Assembly (NCBI GenBank): GCA_019634415.1 | Contig: JAHQVJ010000139.1 | Location: forward strand, 1-41,031 | Reading direction: 5' to 3' | Length of the DNA stretch: 41,031 nucleotides | DNA from: Myxococcales bacterium | Lineage (GTDB): Bacteria; Myxococcota_A; UBA796; GCA-2862545 | Shown: positions 25,655-33,623 of the stretch, one piece after another | Layout of the letters: every line of letters starts with the position of its first letter | How positions within the stretch are numbered: the first letter of the stretch is position 1 | The notes under the pieces: model-generated | Told to the model about the DNA's origin: nothing | What the model saw: only the letters and a program-made list of their open reading frames with translations | The model's database searches: none | Made by a program: the position numbers and the translations under genes

Positions 25655-26272
25655 ATGTTCACGGGCATCGTGCAAGGCAGAGCGGAGGTTCGAGGCGTCG
25701 AGTCGGGAACTGCTTCCAGACGCTTCCGGCTCGCGTTCCCAGCGGGCGCCACCGACGGGCTACAGCGCGGCGCATCCGTCGCCATCGCCGGGGTCTGCCT
25801 GACGGCGGTGACCATCGAAGCCGACGAGGTGGAGTTCGACGTCATCGACGAGACGCTGGACCGAACCACCCTGGGCCGCCTCGAGCGAGGGGATCGCCCC
25901 AACTTCGAGCGTGCGGCACGCTTCGGCGACGAGGTGGGTGGACACGTGCTGTCGGGCCACGTCTGGGGGCTGGGCACGGTGGTGGAGCGCGTGCAGACCG
26001 ACGACAACTGCGCGCTCACGCTTCAGGTACCGGGCCCGATCCTCAAGTACGTCTTCGAGAAGGGCTACGTCGCCATCGACGGAACGAGTCTCACGGTGGG
26101 CACGGTGGATCGGGCAGCGGGCACGTTCCGGCTGCACCTGATCCCGGAGACGCTCCAGGTCACCACCCTGGGCACGGTGGCCACCGGAGACGTGGTGAAC
26201 ATGGAGGTGGATGCCACCACGCAGGCGGTGGTGGACACGGTGGAGCGCGTGCTCGCCGAGCGAGCGGGCTAA
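25655..26272 (+). CDS. ribE: Riboflavin synthase, alpha chain
   Basis: This 205-residue protein starts MFTGIVQG and shows the internal duplication of riboflavin synthase: GVCLTAVTIE and GGHVLSGHVWGLG in the first half, IDGTSLTVGTVD and FRLHLIPETL in the second. It catalyses dismutation of two 6,7-dimethyl-8-ribityllumazine molecules into riboflavin. The length and motifs are normal; the Asn of the usual NGVCLTV motif is Ala here (IAGVCLTA). No other riboflavin gene is adjacent and no FMN riboswitch is visible in the short gap before it. Its stop codon overlaps the stop of the convergent OmpA-like gene (4 bp). Confidence 0.95.
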   Translation: MFTGIVQGRAEVRGVESGTASRRFRLAFPAGATDGLQRGASVAIAGVCLTAVTIEADEVEFDVIDETLDRTTLGRLERGDRPNFERAARFGDEVGGHVLSGHVWGLGTVVERVQTDDNCALTLQVPGPILKYVFEKGYVAIDGTSLTVGTVDRAAGTFRLHLIPETLQVTTLGTVATGDVVNMEVDATTQAVVDTVERVLAERAG

Positions 26273-27102
26273 GGCTGCTCGGCGTCGTTGGACGCCAGCT
26301 GCTCCAGCTCGTCGGAGCCTGGAAGCAGCGACAGATCGGGCACCACCACGATCTCGATCCGGCGGTTGGAGGCGCGACCCACCTCCTCCTCGTTGGCACC
26401 GACAGGGCGGTTGTCGGCGTAGGAGGCAGCCGACAGGCGGTCCATGGGCACGCCCCCCTCGTGGAGGGTGCGCACCACGGTGATGGCGCGCGCCGAGCCC
26501 AGCTCCCAGTTCGAGGGGAAGTCGCGGTTGTTGATGGGCACGTTGTCGGTGTGGCCCTCCACCTGGAACTGCCGGTCTGAGATCTCGGCGAGCACCGAGG
26601 CCACCTCGAGCAAGCTCTCGCGCCCGGCGTCGTTCAGATCCGCCACACCCGAGTCGAAGAGCACGTCCGAGGCGAGCTCCACCACCATGCGACCGTCCAC
26701 GATCTTCACCGTGAGGCGCCCGGCGTCGATGAGGTCGCCGAACTTGCTCAGGAGCGACTGGTACTGGCTCACCCGCGCATCCGTGGCTTCCTTGCGAGCC
26801 CGCAGATCGCGCAGCGCCTCCTCCATCTCCTGCACCGAGGCGTTGAGGCTGGATCGGTCCTTGAGCAGTCCCGCCTTCTCGGTCTCCAGGGCCTCGATCT
26901 GCGCCTGCAGCTCCGCTGAGACGGCGCGCAGCTGCTCCAGCTGCACGTTCAGCGACTCCACCTGCGACGACTTGTCGGCCAGCTGCTCGGTCATCGACAC
27001 CCGCAGGGCATCGAGATCGTTCTGCAGTGCGGTGTGCTTCTTCATTCCCACGCAGCCCGACGCCACCAGCGCGATCCAGAAGATGTGCTCGAACGCTCGC
27101 AT
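26269..27102 (-). CDS. OmpA/MotB-like lipoprotein with coiled coil
   Basis: The 277-residue product has a lipoprotein signal ending ASGC (Cys17). Residues about 25-115 form a long coiled coil (repeated Leu/Glu/Gln heptads, for example LQAQIEALETEKAGLLKD). The C-terminal domain is of OmpA/MotB type: VLFDSGVADLNDAG, VEGHTDNVPI, NWELGSARAITVVRTL and SNRRIEIVV, which binds diaminopimelate of peptidoglycan. It probably tethers the outer membrane to the cell wall; the GHTDNVP sequence is nearer to MotB than to Pal. The ATG has GGGAGGG upstream. It is the last gene of a minus-strand cluster, 22 bp after the kinase gene. Confidence 0.92.
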   Translation of the reverse strand: MRAFEHIFWIALVASGCVGMKKHTALQNDLDALRVSMTEQLADKSSQVESLNVQLEQLRAVSAELQAQIEALETEKAGLLKDRSSLNASVQEMEEALRDLRARKEATDARVSQYQSLLSKFGDLIDAGRLTVKIVDGRMVVELASDVLFDSGVADLNDAGRESLLEVASVLAEISDRQFQVEGHTDNVPINNRDFPSNWELGSARAITVVRTLHEGGVPMDRLSAASYADNRPVGANEEEVGRASNRRIEIVVVPDLSLLPGSDELEQLASNDAEQP

Positions 27103-27124
27103 GGATGTCCCTCCCGGGGCCACC

Positions 27125-28156
27125 CTAGCGCGCGCGAGCGATGACGGCTTCGGCCTCGGCGCGACGGGCGCGCACGCTGCGTGCGAGGGCGGCCTGCCCT
27201 CGCGCCCGCACGAGGTTGTGCTCCCCTCGCCCGCCGAACTCCTCGCGCCACCCGAAGTAGCGCTCCTCCAACGCATCCTTGGCGAAGCGCGCCGCGAGCC
27301 CCAGCGCAACGCGCTCGATGGCCGGCACGACGGCCTCCCACTCGGCGTCGCTCGGGCCCTGCTCACCGGCCCCTGCGGCGTAGCCCTCCATGGCAGCGGC
27401 GAACAGAGCCACGTCGAAGTGGGCGTCGAGGCTCTCCTCGGTCAGCGGGTTGCACCACGAGCGCATGGCATCGCCCAGCTCCACGTCCAGGGTGCGGCGA
27501 GCGAAGGTGTCGAGATCGATGAGGGCCACGGCCCGGGGTCCGGTGAACCGCACGTTGCTGATCTTCAGATCGCCGTGCACCACGCGTTCGGGCAGCTGCT
27601 GCGGCCCCGACCAGCGCTCCCAGCTCGCCACGAGCTCCTCGGCCACCCGCGCCACGTCGGCGTGCAGCCGATGCTCGGGGTGCGCCGCGACCGCCGCAGC
27701 GAGCTCGCGCATCTGCCGATCGGTGTCGAAGGGACTGGGCCGCACCATCTGGAAGTCGTGCCTCAGATCGCGGACAGCGGAGTGGAAGCGGGCCACGAGT
27801 CGACCCGCAGAGCGTGCGTCGGCCGGATCCTGCAGCTTGTGCACCGTGCGGTCCCCCACCACCGACAGGACGCGCCACACCCCCCCCTCGGCGTCGGTGT
27901 GCCACAGGGCACCCTGTCGCGTGCGACGCAGGCGGGGGGTGACCAGGCCGGCGGCCTCGACGTGAGCGGTCACGGCCTCGATGTCGTGGTGGACCTCGGC
28001 GCGGAAGATGCCGGTGTTGAGGCGCTGGAGCACGGCCAACGTGCCCCCGTCGGCGCCGCGCACCCAGTACGTCTGGTTGATCAGGCCCCCGTCGTCGGCG
28101 AGGGTGGCCCGAGCCTCACCGGACGGCCAGTCCCACGCCGCCAGCACGTTCTGCAT
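27125..28156 (-). CDS. Aminoglycoside-phosphotransferase-fold kinase, NahK-like
   Basis: This 343-residue protein has the APH kinase fold: GGLINQTYWV (nucleotide loop region), AVLQRLNTGIF (the 'vLQRiN..iF' signature of N-acetylhexosamine 1-kinases), Brenner motif VVHGDLKISNVRF with the catalytic Asp, and ALIDLDTF with the metal-binding Asp. Known NahK enzymes phosphorylate GlcNAc or GalNAc at C1 in sugar salvage. That substrate is inferred from the motif and not shown by context, since no other amino-sugar gene is nearby. It lies between the degenerate ATPase/receiver gene (17 bp gap) and the OmpA-like gene, so it is probably co-transcribed with both. Confidence 0.85.
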   Translation of the reverse strand: MQNVLAAWDWPSGEARATLADDGGLINQTYWVRGADGGTLAVLQRLNTGIFRAEVHHDIEAVTAHVEAAGLVTPRLRRTRQGALWHTDAEGGVWRVLSVVGDRTVHKLQDPADARSAGRLVARFHSAVRDLRHDFQMVRPSPFDTDRQMRELAAAVAAHPEHRLHADVARVAEELVASWERWSGPQQLPERVVHGDLKISNVRFTGPRAVALIDLDTFARRTLDVELGDAMRSWCNPLTEESLDAHFDVALFAAAMEGYAAGAGEQGPSDAEWEAVVPAIERVALGLAARFAKDALEERYFGWREEFGGRGEHNLVRARGQAALARSVRARRAEAEAVIARAR

Positions 28157-28173
28157 GTGGATCCCCTACTGCG

Positions 28174-28995
28174 TCACAGGCCGTGACTAACCTGGGCCGC
28201 AGCGAGCAGAGCGGGCCCCTCGGCCAGCGTCGCAGCCCGCAGGTGGACCAGGGGTCGGCACAGCTCGGGCACCTCCCCCACGGCGACGACGGGGGCCAGC
28301 GACAGGCCACAGCGCAGCCGCACCAGGTCCATCGCCTCCGACGCGTCCCAGGCACGGGGACCCACCACCGCACCGCAGGCACCGGGCTGATCCTCCAGCA
28401 CCTCTGCAGCGCTCAGCAGATCGTCGACGATCAGGGCCTGACGATCCGTCTGCCGCAGGGCGCGCAGCAAGGGACCACGACGGTCCTCGGGCACCGCCAC
28501 CACCAGCACGGTCCGGCTCGCCTCCACCTCGGGGAAGGTCAGGCGCACCTCGGTGAGGTCGTCCACGCGCGTCATCCGCAGGTCGATCCCGGTGGACCGG
28601 GCCAGGGGTCCGGCCTGCAGCAGTCCCTCGCCACACAGCTCGGATCCTCCGTCGCGGATCCGCAGGGTGGGGCGACGAACCCCGGGCTGCAGCTCCACCT
28701 GCACGCGTCCGGGCGCCGGGGTGGCCTGCGCGGCATCCTGGAGCAAGTGCCGCACGACGTCGGCGACCACGAGGGGCTCGATGGGGTGGACCACGGCGGG
28801 CCCCCACACGTCGATGGGGGGCGGCGGCCCCTCCAGCCGCAGGATCTGGGCGTGCACCAGCGCACGCAGATCGGTCTGCAGCAAGGCTGCTGCCCGCGGC
28901 TCGGTGACGGGCGGCGCACCTTCGGGGGTGGCAGCGACGGCGTTGCTGGCATCGGGGCTGGCAACAGGGTGCTGGAGGTCAGAGGAGGCTGCCAT
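28174..28995 (-). CDS. Degenerate histidine-kinase ATPase domain with pseudo-receiver
   Basis: The product has 273 residues. After a Pro/Ala-rich N-terminus, residues about 78-155 resemble a GHKL ATPase: VVRHLLQDAAQATPAPGRV is the N-box with Asp in place of the key Asn, and LRIRDGGSE replaces the usual DNGPG G1 box. No HisKA/phospho-His segment is present. Residues about 160-270 look like a CheY-type receiver (VLVVAVPEDRRGPLLRALRQ, then CGAVVGPRAW, SLAPVVAVG) in which the phosphorylated Asp is missing. It probably acts as a binding or scaffold protein, not as a kinase. GGGAGA precedes the ATG. It sits upstream of the NahK-like gene in a minus-strand cluster. Confidence 0.65.
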   Translation of the reverse strand: MAASSDLQHPVASPDASNAVAATPEGAPPVTEPRAAALLQTDLRALVHAQILRLEGPPPPIDVWGPAVVHPIEPLVVADVVRHLLQDAAQATPAPGRVQVELQPGVRRPTLRIRDGGSELCGEGLLQAGPLARSTGIDLRMTRVDDLTEVRLTFPEVEASRTVLVVAVPEDRRGPLLRALRQTDRQALIVDDLLSAAEVLEDQPGACGAVVGPRAWDASEAMDLVRLRCGLSLAPVVAVGEVPELCRPLVHLRAATLAEGPALLAAAQVSHGL

Positions 28996-29085
28996 CGGTT
29001 CTCCCAGTCGGCCCGATGGGAATCGACGACCTGCTCTCCTTCTTTAGGAGCTTCTGGGTGCACCTCCGCGCGGGTGAGCCTGGGA

Positions 29086-29913
29086 TCAGGAGCCGGAGAT
29101 CGCGGCCAAGGCATCCTCGATCACACGAGCGACACCCACCGGATCGGACAGGGCGGCGGAGTGGCTGGTGTCGAGCTCGCTCGTGACTGCGCCGATCTTC
29201 GTGGACAGCGCCCGCTGAAGGACCGGAGGAATCGCCTCGTCTTGGCTGCAGACCACATAGGTCGAGTCCACGTCCGTCCAAGCGACGGGACCCGCAGGCT
29301 CGACAGAGGCGGCCCCCACGGACGGAACGAGCGCATCCACGGCGGCCTGCGCCTCCGCCTCGGGCAGATCCGCGACCAACGCAGCCACGGCGAAGTCTGG
29401 GTTGATCCTCGACAGCCCAGTCGCATAGTCGAACAGGATGGCCTTCGGGTCTCCGAGCACGGGAAGGTCCGTCACCTCGACGGAGGTGGCGACGTCCACG
29501 AGGCTCTCCCCTTCGGCTGGCGAGAAGGCGCACAGATACATCAGGTGCTCGACCTGCTCGTCGAGCCCAGCCTCACTGATCACCATTCCCCCGTACGAGT
29601 GGCCGACGAGCAACACCGGCCCATCGACGGCTTCGATGGTGTCCCGGGCGAGGGAGACATCGTCGGCCAGGCCAGGGAGTTTCAACGGGTCGAGGCCCAC
29701 CAGCTCGTCTCCAGAGGTCGCCAGGTCGACGCTCTCCCAGGAGATCTGGGCCGCATCGAGCTGAGTCGTGAGAGGTGCCCAGGTGGCCTCCGGGGTGTGC
29801 CACGATCCGTGCACCAGCACCACCGTGACATCGCTGGGGTTGCAGGCAGCCAACCCCATCGTGAACACAATGGACAGAGGCACGAACGAGACGAGACGGT
29901 TCATCATGGCCAA
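29086..29913 (-). CDS. Alpha/beta-hydrolase lipoprotein
   Basis: The signal SIVFTMGLAAC gives a lipobox (Cys24 from the TTG). The mature part is a complete alpha/beta hydrolase: VTVVLVHGSWHTPEATW (first strand and HG), GHSYGGMVISEAG (nucleophile elbow GHSYG) and TSHSAALSDP near the C-terminus with the catalytic His. It resembles the 'alpha/beta fold hydrolase, salicylate-esterase or haloperoxidase-like' group; the substrate is unknown. The best Shine-Dalgarno fit (AAGGAG, 6 nt) selects TTG 29913; ATG 29907 or 29904 are alternatives with poorer spacing. It is separated by 90 bp from the ATPase/receiver gene downstream. Confidence 0.88.
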   Translation of the reverse strand: MAMMNRLVSFVPLSIVFTMGLAACNPSDVTVVLVHGSWHTPEATWAPLTTQLDAAQISWESVDLATSGDELVGLDPLKLPGLADDVSLARDTIEAVDGPVLLVGHSYGGMVISEAGLDEQVEHLMYLCAFSPAEGESLVDVATSVEVTDLPVLGDPKAILFDYATGLSRINPDFAVAALVADLPEAEAQAAVDALVPSVGAASVEPAGPVAWTDVDSTYVVCSQDEAIPPVLQRALSTKIGAVTSELDTSHSAALSDPVGVARVIEDALAAISGS

Positions 29914-30317
29914 GGCGGACTCCTTGCGGCCGCAGCCTCCAGATCGGAGAGCTACGCTCGCTGCTTGGTCGAGGGGGTGACGTTCCCCTCACCGAGAATC
30001 TAGGCAGTCCCGCCAACCATGGGAATTCGCCTTTTACGATCTCTATTCCTCTGGAAGGAGCTGCTCATCTGACCGGACCGGAGCAGCTTGTTCGGATTCG
30101 ACGGCGACGGTCGTCTGGTCAGAACCCGAACGCCACGCGTGACGATCTCCGAAATCGTTCGTCAAACCATCCCAATCAGCGAGGGTGAATCGCGAATGGC
30201 CCGTCGCTCAGCGAGGGCGTACCTTCTGAACAGGCGCAGACGATCACAGCCATCCAGGATTCGCTGGGCTCATCTGTGATCTGCACACCTCGTCGTGCGT
30301 GCGCCTCGGAGGGTGTC
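29914..30317. other. Gene-less 404-bp region with several inverted and direct repeats
   Basis: The base composition is lower in GC than in the flanks. I see stems at 29971-29990 (GAGGGG/CCCCTC), 30059-30088 (AGCTGCTC/GAGCAGCT, loop 14) and 30242-30281 (listed separately). A 10-bp direct repeat TCAGCGAGGG occurs at 30176-30185 and 30208-30217. A short frame near 30196 encodes an Arg-rich peptide but lacks support. No promoter was confidently placed. The region separates the hydrolase gene from the frameshifted lipoprotein. Confidence 0.5.
30242..30281. promoter_or_regulatory. Two-tier stem-loop upstream of the frameshifted lipoprotein
   Basis: GATCACAG (30242-30249) and CTGTGATC (30274-30281) are perfect inverted repeats. 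Between them CCAG/CTGG can form a second short stem around a 6-nt loop. It lies 36 bp before the GTG at 30318 and could be an operator or RNA hairpin. Confidence 0.4.
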
Positions 30318-30759
30318 GTGTTCCACCAATTTCCTTCAAGGATCGCCAGTTGGGGTACCTCCCTTGCAATGATCCCGCTGGCATCTGCATGTGATCCCAG
30401 CACCGAGCCCACTGCCCCAGTTCTTCGACTCCGTCGAGATCGAGTCGCAGAGTGACAGGTTCGTGTTTCGAACGCTGACCTCCCATGGCGTGCAGACCAA
30501 TGTGTACATTCCCGACGGTCTCGTCCGAATCGGCAGCGATTACCACTACCTGCCCAACGGAGACGTGCTCCCCGATCTACCGTCGCTGGAGGCCTCTGCC
30601 TGCGAGGCGGGACGACTCCATCGACGAGAGCTCACCGTCGTCCCCTCGCAGACTCTGGCCTCCGAGCAACTCACCATGCACGTCGAGGAGCAAGGCGCCC
30701 TGCAGTTCGAGATCCACGTCGACGACTCGCTGCTGCTGCGGGCGACCTGCCAGCAGTGA
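30318..30759 (+). pseudogene. Lipoprotein gene broken by a single-base frameshift
   Basis: From GTG 30318, with GGAGGG just upstream, the frame encodes SRIASWGTSLAMIPLASACD, a convincing lipoprotein signal. It then stops soon after, ending VLRLRRDRVAE. The +1 frame that begins within the same region continues to 30759 with good high-GC codon use (QFFDSVEIESQSDRF onward, about 115 residues, beta-rich, no known domain). Removing one C from the CCCC at 30415-30418 would join signal and body in one frame (reading ACT GCC CAG TTC). This suggests a true frameshift, a sequencing error, or much less likely a programmed shift. Read alone from GTG 30391, the body would be a 122-residue cytoplasmic protein. 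The function is unknown. Confidence 0.6.
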
Positions 30760-30760
30760 G

Positions 30761-31360
30761 TCAGCGGCACCGAGCGACGTAGGCCGCCAGCGCCGCCTCT
30801 GACGCCTCCAACGTCGTCTGCATCGACAACGACGCGGGACGAGAGAGCACCACGCCGCGACTCAGCCCCACGACCATCTGGATGGTCACGAACAAGAACG
30901 TGTCCAGATCCACATCGTCTCGCAGCTCGTGGCGATAGGGCTCGACGGCGTCTCGGATGGCCCGCCTGAGGTGGCTCGCCTTCGCTGCACTCTCCGAGCT
31001 CCACGGCACAGTCGTGGCCAGCAGCCTCTGCAGCTCAGGATCCTCGCTCCTGACCTCCACGACGACCCGGAGAAGCGCCCTGAGCAACCCCTCCAGGCTC
31101 CCGTGCTCCCGCGATGCCAGCAGTCCGTTCACACGCTCCGACATCGTCACCAGATTGCGCTCGTGCAGCGCGTCGAAGATGTCCTGTTTGTTGGCGAAGT
31201 ACTGGTAGAGGGTGCCGACACTCACCCCCGCCGCCTTCGCGATCCGGCTGGTGGTCACCGCCTCGGCACCATCCGCCTTGAGCACCCGACTCACGGCACC
31301 CAAGATGGCCTGCACCGTGAAGCGGGAGCGCTCCTGTCGAGGATGATGACGACGGGCCAT
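30761..31360 (-). CDS. TetR-family repressor
   Basis: This 199-residue protein has the TetR N-terminal domain: AILGAVSRVLKADGAEAVTT, then the helix-turn-helix SRIAKAAGVSVGTLYQYFAN with KQDIFDAL. The rest is an alpha-helical ligand/dimer domain ending with a 'FLFVTIQMVVGLSRGVVL' core helix, as in AcrR-like repressors. It is divergent from the RND efflux operon (64 bp gap), so it most probably represses that operon and itself, released by a pump substrate. That is the standard arrangement, here inferred from position. A candidate operator lies in the gap. It ends 1 bp after the frameshifted lipoprotein stop. Confidence 0.9.
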   Translation of the reverse strand: MARRHHPRQERSRFTVQAILGAVSRVLKADGAEAVTTSRIAKAAGVSVGTLYQYFANKQDIFDALHERNLVTMSERVNGLLASREHGSLEGLLRALLRVVVEVRSEDPELQRLLATTVPWSSESAAKASHLRRAIRDAVEPYRHELRDDVDLDTFLFVTIQMVVGLSRGVVLSRPASLSMQTTLEASEAALAAYVARCR

Positions 31361-31361
31361 G

Positions 31362-31382
31362 GCTCGACGCTATCATCCGAGC
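31362..31382. promoter_or_regulatory. Candidate TetR operator and promoter of the efflux operon
   Basis: GCTCG and CGAGC form an inverted repeat with an 11-bp centre, directly before the repressor start and 43 bp before the operon's GTG. TATCAT (31371-31376), five of six matches to a -10 box, lies inside the repeat, so a bound repressor would block RNA polymerase. The arms are short. Confidence 0.4.
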
Positions 31383-31424
31383 GACCGGGCATGGCATGGT
31401 GCTCCCGACGTCCGAGGAGGTGTC

Positions 31425-33623
31425 GTGCTGTTGGTCTGGCTGTGCTCCCTGGCCTTCGGAGGACGTGTGGCGGTCGTCGTCGATGGCGCGGCTCCACCCG
31501 ACGCTCTCACGGTGCAGCTCGACAAGGAGCTGAAGCTCCTCGGCACCGACCTGTCGGTGGGACTCGACGACGTGCTCTCCGGAGCACCCACCGAGGAACG
31601 CCTGCTGGACGATCTGGTGTCCGCCTCCAGCACCTACGACGCCGTGGTGGCGCTGGGCCCCCTCGCCTCGGCGGCCACGCGCCGGCTCCGGAGGCCGCCC
31701 GTGCCCGTGGTGGCTGCCGTGGACCTCGACCAGCGACCCGTCCCCGCCGGGGTGGTGACGCTGCCCCTGCGCCTCGATCTGCAGCGCGCCCAGTGGGTGA
31801 TCGAGCAGCTCACCGGAGGTCCTGCCGTCGTGGTGGGGTCGCCGCAGGTCGTACAGAGCGGTCTGCTGGGGACCGGCGTGGTCGCCGCCTCTGCGGATCT
31901 GCCCCTGCCCGAGGGAGCGACCGGGCTGGTGGTGCTGCCCCTGGGGTCGCTACCCGACGACGAGATCCGTGCGCTCTACCGGAGCTGGACGGAGCGAGGG
32001 CTGGTGACGCTCGCGCTGCAGGGCGATCTCGACGACGGCGCCACGGCGAGCCTGCGCACGCCCAGGGGTCTCACGAGCGTGCTGCGCCGGATCGCCCTGG
32101 CGCTGTCGGACCTGGACCGGGGACGGCCCCCCCAGACGCGCGAGCTCACGCTCCGCGCCACGGAGCTGCAGCTGTCGGCACCCGCTCTGGCAGCCCTGGG
32201 CCTGAGCCCGCCCTTCACCCTGCTGGCCGAGGCGGACATCACGGGTGTGGAGACCATGGGTCAGGCCATCGCACTGCCCGAGGCCCTCGACGAAGCCATG
32301 CGCAACAGCCCCGATCTGTCGAGCACGCGTCGGTCCCTGTCGGCGCAGGACACCGCCGTGGCGTCCTCCGTGGCCGCGTGGCTGCCGCAGGTCTCCGCAG
32401 CCGTCCGCGCCGCGCAGCAGGATCCGAACGCGGTGTCCGCCCTTCAACCCGCAGGCTCCGTCACCGGCAACGTGTCGATGGATCAGCTGCTGTTCAGCGA
32501 CGGCGCCGTGGTCAACGTGAACGTGCAGCAGGATCTGCAGCGCTCGCGCACCTCGGAGCTGGCTGCCGCCGAGCAGGACCTCGCCTTCGACGTGATCACC
32601 TCCTACGTGGGCGTGCTCCGCGCGGCCGCGGTGCTGCGGGTACGGCGGGCGGATCTCGACCGCATGCGGGAGTCGCTGCAGGTGGCCCGCGACCAACAGG
32701 CCGTCGGCGACGTGGCAGGCACGGAGGTCGCGCGCTGGGAGTCGGAGGTGGCGAGCGCTCAGGCAGGCGTGGTGGCCTCCTGGACCGATCTCCAGGCAGT
32801 CACGATCCGGCTGAACCAGGTGCTGGGCGGCGACCCGTCACGCGATCTTCGCCCCGTCGACCTCCCCTCGGACTTCGCGGGGATCACCGAGACCCTGAGC
32901 AGTCCCTCCCGGGTGGTCCAGATGGCGGACGCCCTCGCGGCCTTCGGAGAGCAGACCGCCCCCTCCCTGCGACAGCTCGACGACGTGGTGCGCTCACAGC
33001 AGCGCTACCACGCGAGCCAGAAGCGACAGTACTGGATGCCCACGGTAGCGAGCCAGCTGTCGCTGAACGGCAACTTCTACCAGTCCAACACCGACGGCGG
33101 AGGGGTGCCCGGCACCACGGCGGGCACCGACGGCTCCTTCGCCGCCTTCGTGGTGGATCCGCCGCTGGTCACCTGGTCGGCGGGGGTCAGCGTGAGCCTG
33201 CCCCTGTTCGAGGGAGGGGGGCGACGGGCCTCTGAGCAGGAGGCGGCGCGAACGCTGTCGTCGCTCGAGTTCCAGCGCGAGACGCTGCGCCAGTCCATCG
33301 CCGCGAGGGCCCGAGACGCGGTGAACCAGCTGATGGCCGCCACCGCCCGCACCGAGCTCGGTCAGGTGCAAGTAGCCGCCGTCCAGCGCACCTTGGCCGC
33401 TGCACAGGACGCCTATGCCCGTGGCGCGGCGACCCAGACCACCGTCACCGAGGCGCGCTCGGCCGCTCTGAACGCCGAGCTGGGGGCCACGAACGCCGCC
33501 TACGACGCCATCCAGTCCATGTTCGACGTGCTCTACCTGGCAGGTGCGCTGCCCACGCCCAGCCACCCCGACGGACCCGAGCGGCTACGAGCCGCGCTGA
33601 CCGATGCGCTGGAGGCGCCATGA
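31425..33623 (+). CDS. TolC-like outer-membrane factor with N-terminal substrate-binding-like domain
   Basis: From GTG 31425 the product has 732 residues, long for a TolC protein (usually about 450-500). After a signal (MLLVWLCSLAFGG), residues about 12-265 form an alternating strand/helix domain with features of periplasmic ABC-type binding proteins: YDAVVALGPLASAATRRL, PVPVVAAVDLD, GPAVVVGSPQVVQSG, TGLVVLPLGS. From about residue 285 the duplicated outer-membrane efflux domain follows (ALPEALDEAMRNSPDLSSTR and, in the second half, VSVSLPLFEGGGRRASEQEA). GAGGAGG lies just before the start. It should form the trimeric exit duct for the pump encoded downstream. The stop overlaps the adaptor ATG. 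Confidence 0.87.
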   Translation: MLLVWLCSLAFGGRVAVVVDGAAPPDALTVQLDKELKLLGTDLSVGLDDVLSGAPTEERLLDDLVSASSTYDAVVALGPLASAATRRLRRPPVPVVAAVDLDQRPVPAGVVTLPLRLDLQRAQWVIEQLTGGPAVVVGSPQVVQSGLLGTGVVAASADLPLPEGATGLVVLPLGSLPDDEIRALYRSWTERGLVTLALQGDLDDGATASLRTPRGLTSVLRRIALALSDLDRGRPPQTRELTLRATELQLSAPALAALGLSPPFTLLAEADITGVETMGQAIALPEALDEAMRNSPDLSSTRRSLSAQDTAVASSVAAWLPQVSAAVRAAQQDPNAVSALQPAGSVTGNVSMDQLLFSDGAVVNVNVQQDLQRSRTSELAAAEQDLAFDVITSYVGVLRAAAVLRVRRADLDRMRESLQVARDQQAVGDVAGTEVARWESEVASAQAGVVASWTDLQAVTIRLNQVLGGDPSRDLRPVDLPSDFAGITETLSSPSRVVQMADALAAFGEQTAPSLRQLDDVVRSQQRYHASQKRQYWMPTVASQLSLNGNFYQSNTDGGGVPGTTAGTDGSFAAFVVDPPLVTWSAGVSVSLPLFEGGGRRASEQEAARTLSSLEFQRETLRQSIAARARDAVNQLMAATARTELGQVQVAAVQRTLAAAQDAYARGAATQTTVTEARSAALNAELGATNAAYDAIQSMFDVLYLAGALPTPSHPDGPERLRAALTDALEAP

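Noticed and set aside
30088..30110. GGATTCGACGG resembles the 5' end of tmRNA.
   Set aside because: No tag-coding region, no matching 3' half with a T-loop and CCA end within 400 nt downstream.
30196..30279. Short plus-strand ORF beginning MARRSARAYLLNRRRR.
   Set aside because: Weak ribosome site, Arg-rich composition typical of random high-GC frames, and it overlaps a stem-loop; not enough support.
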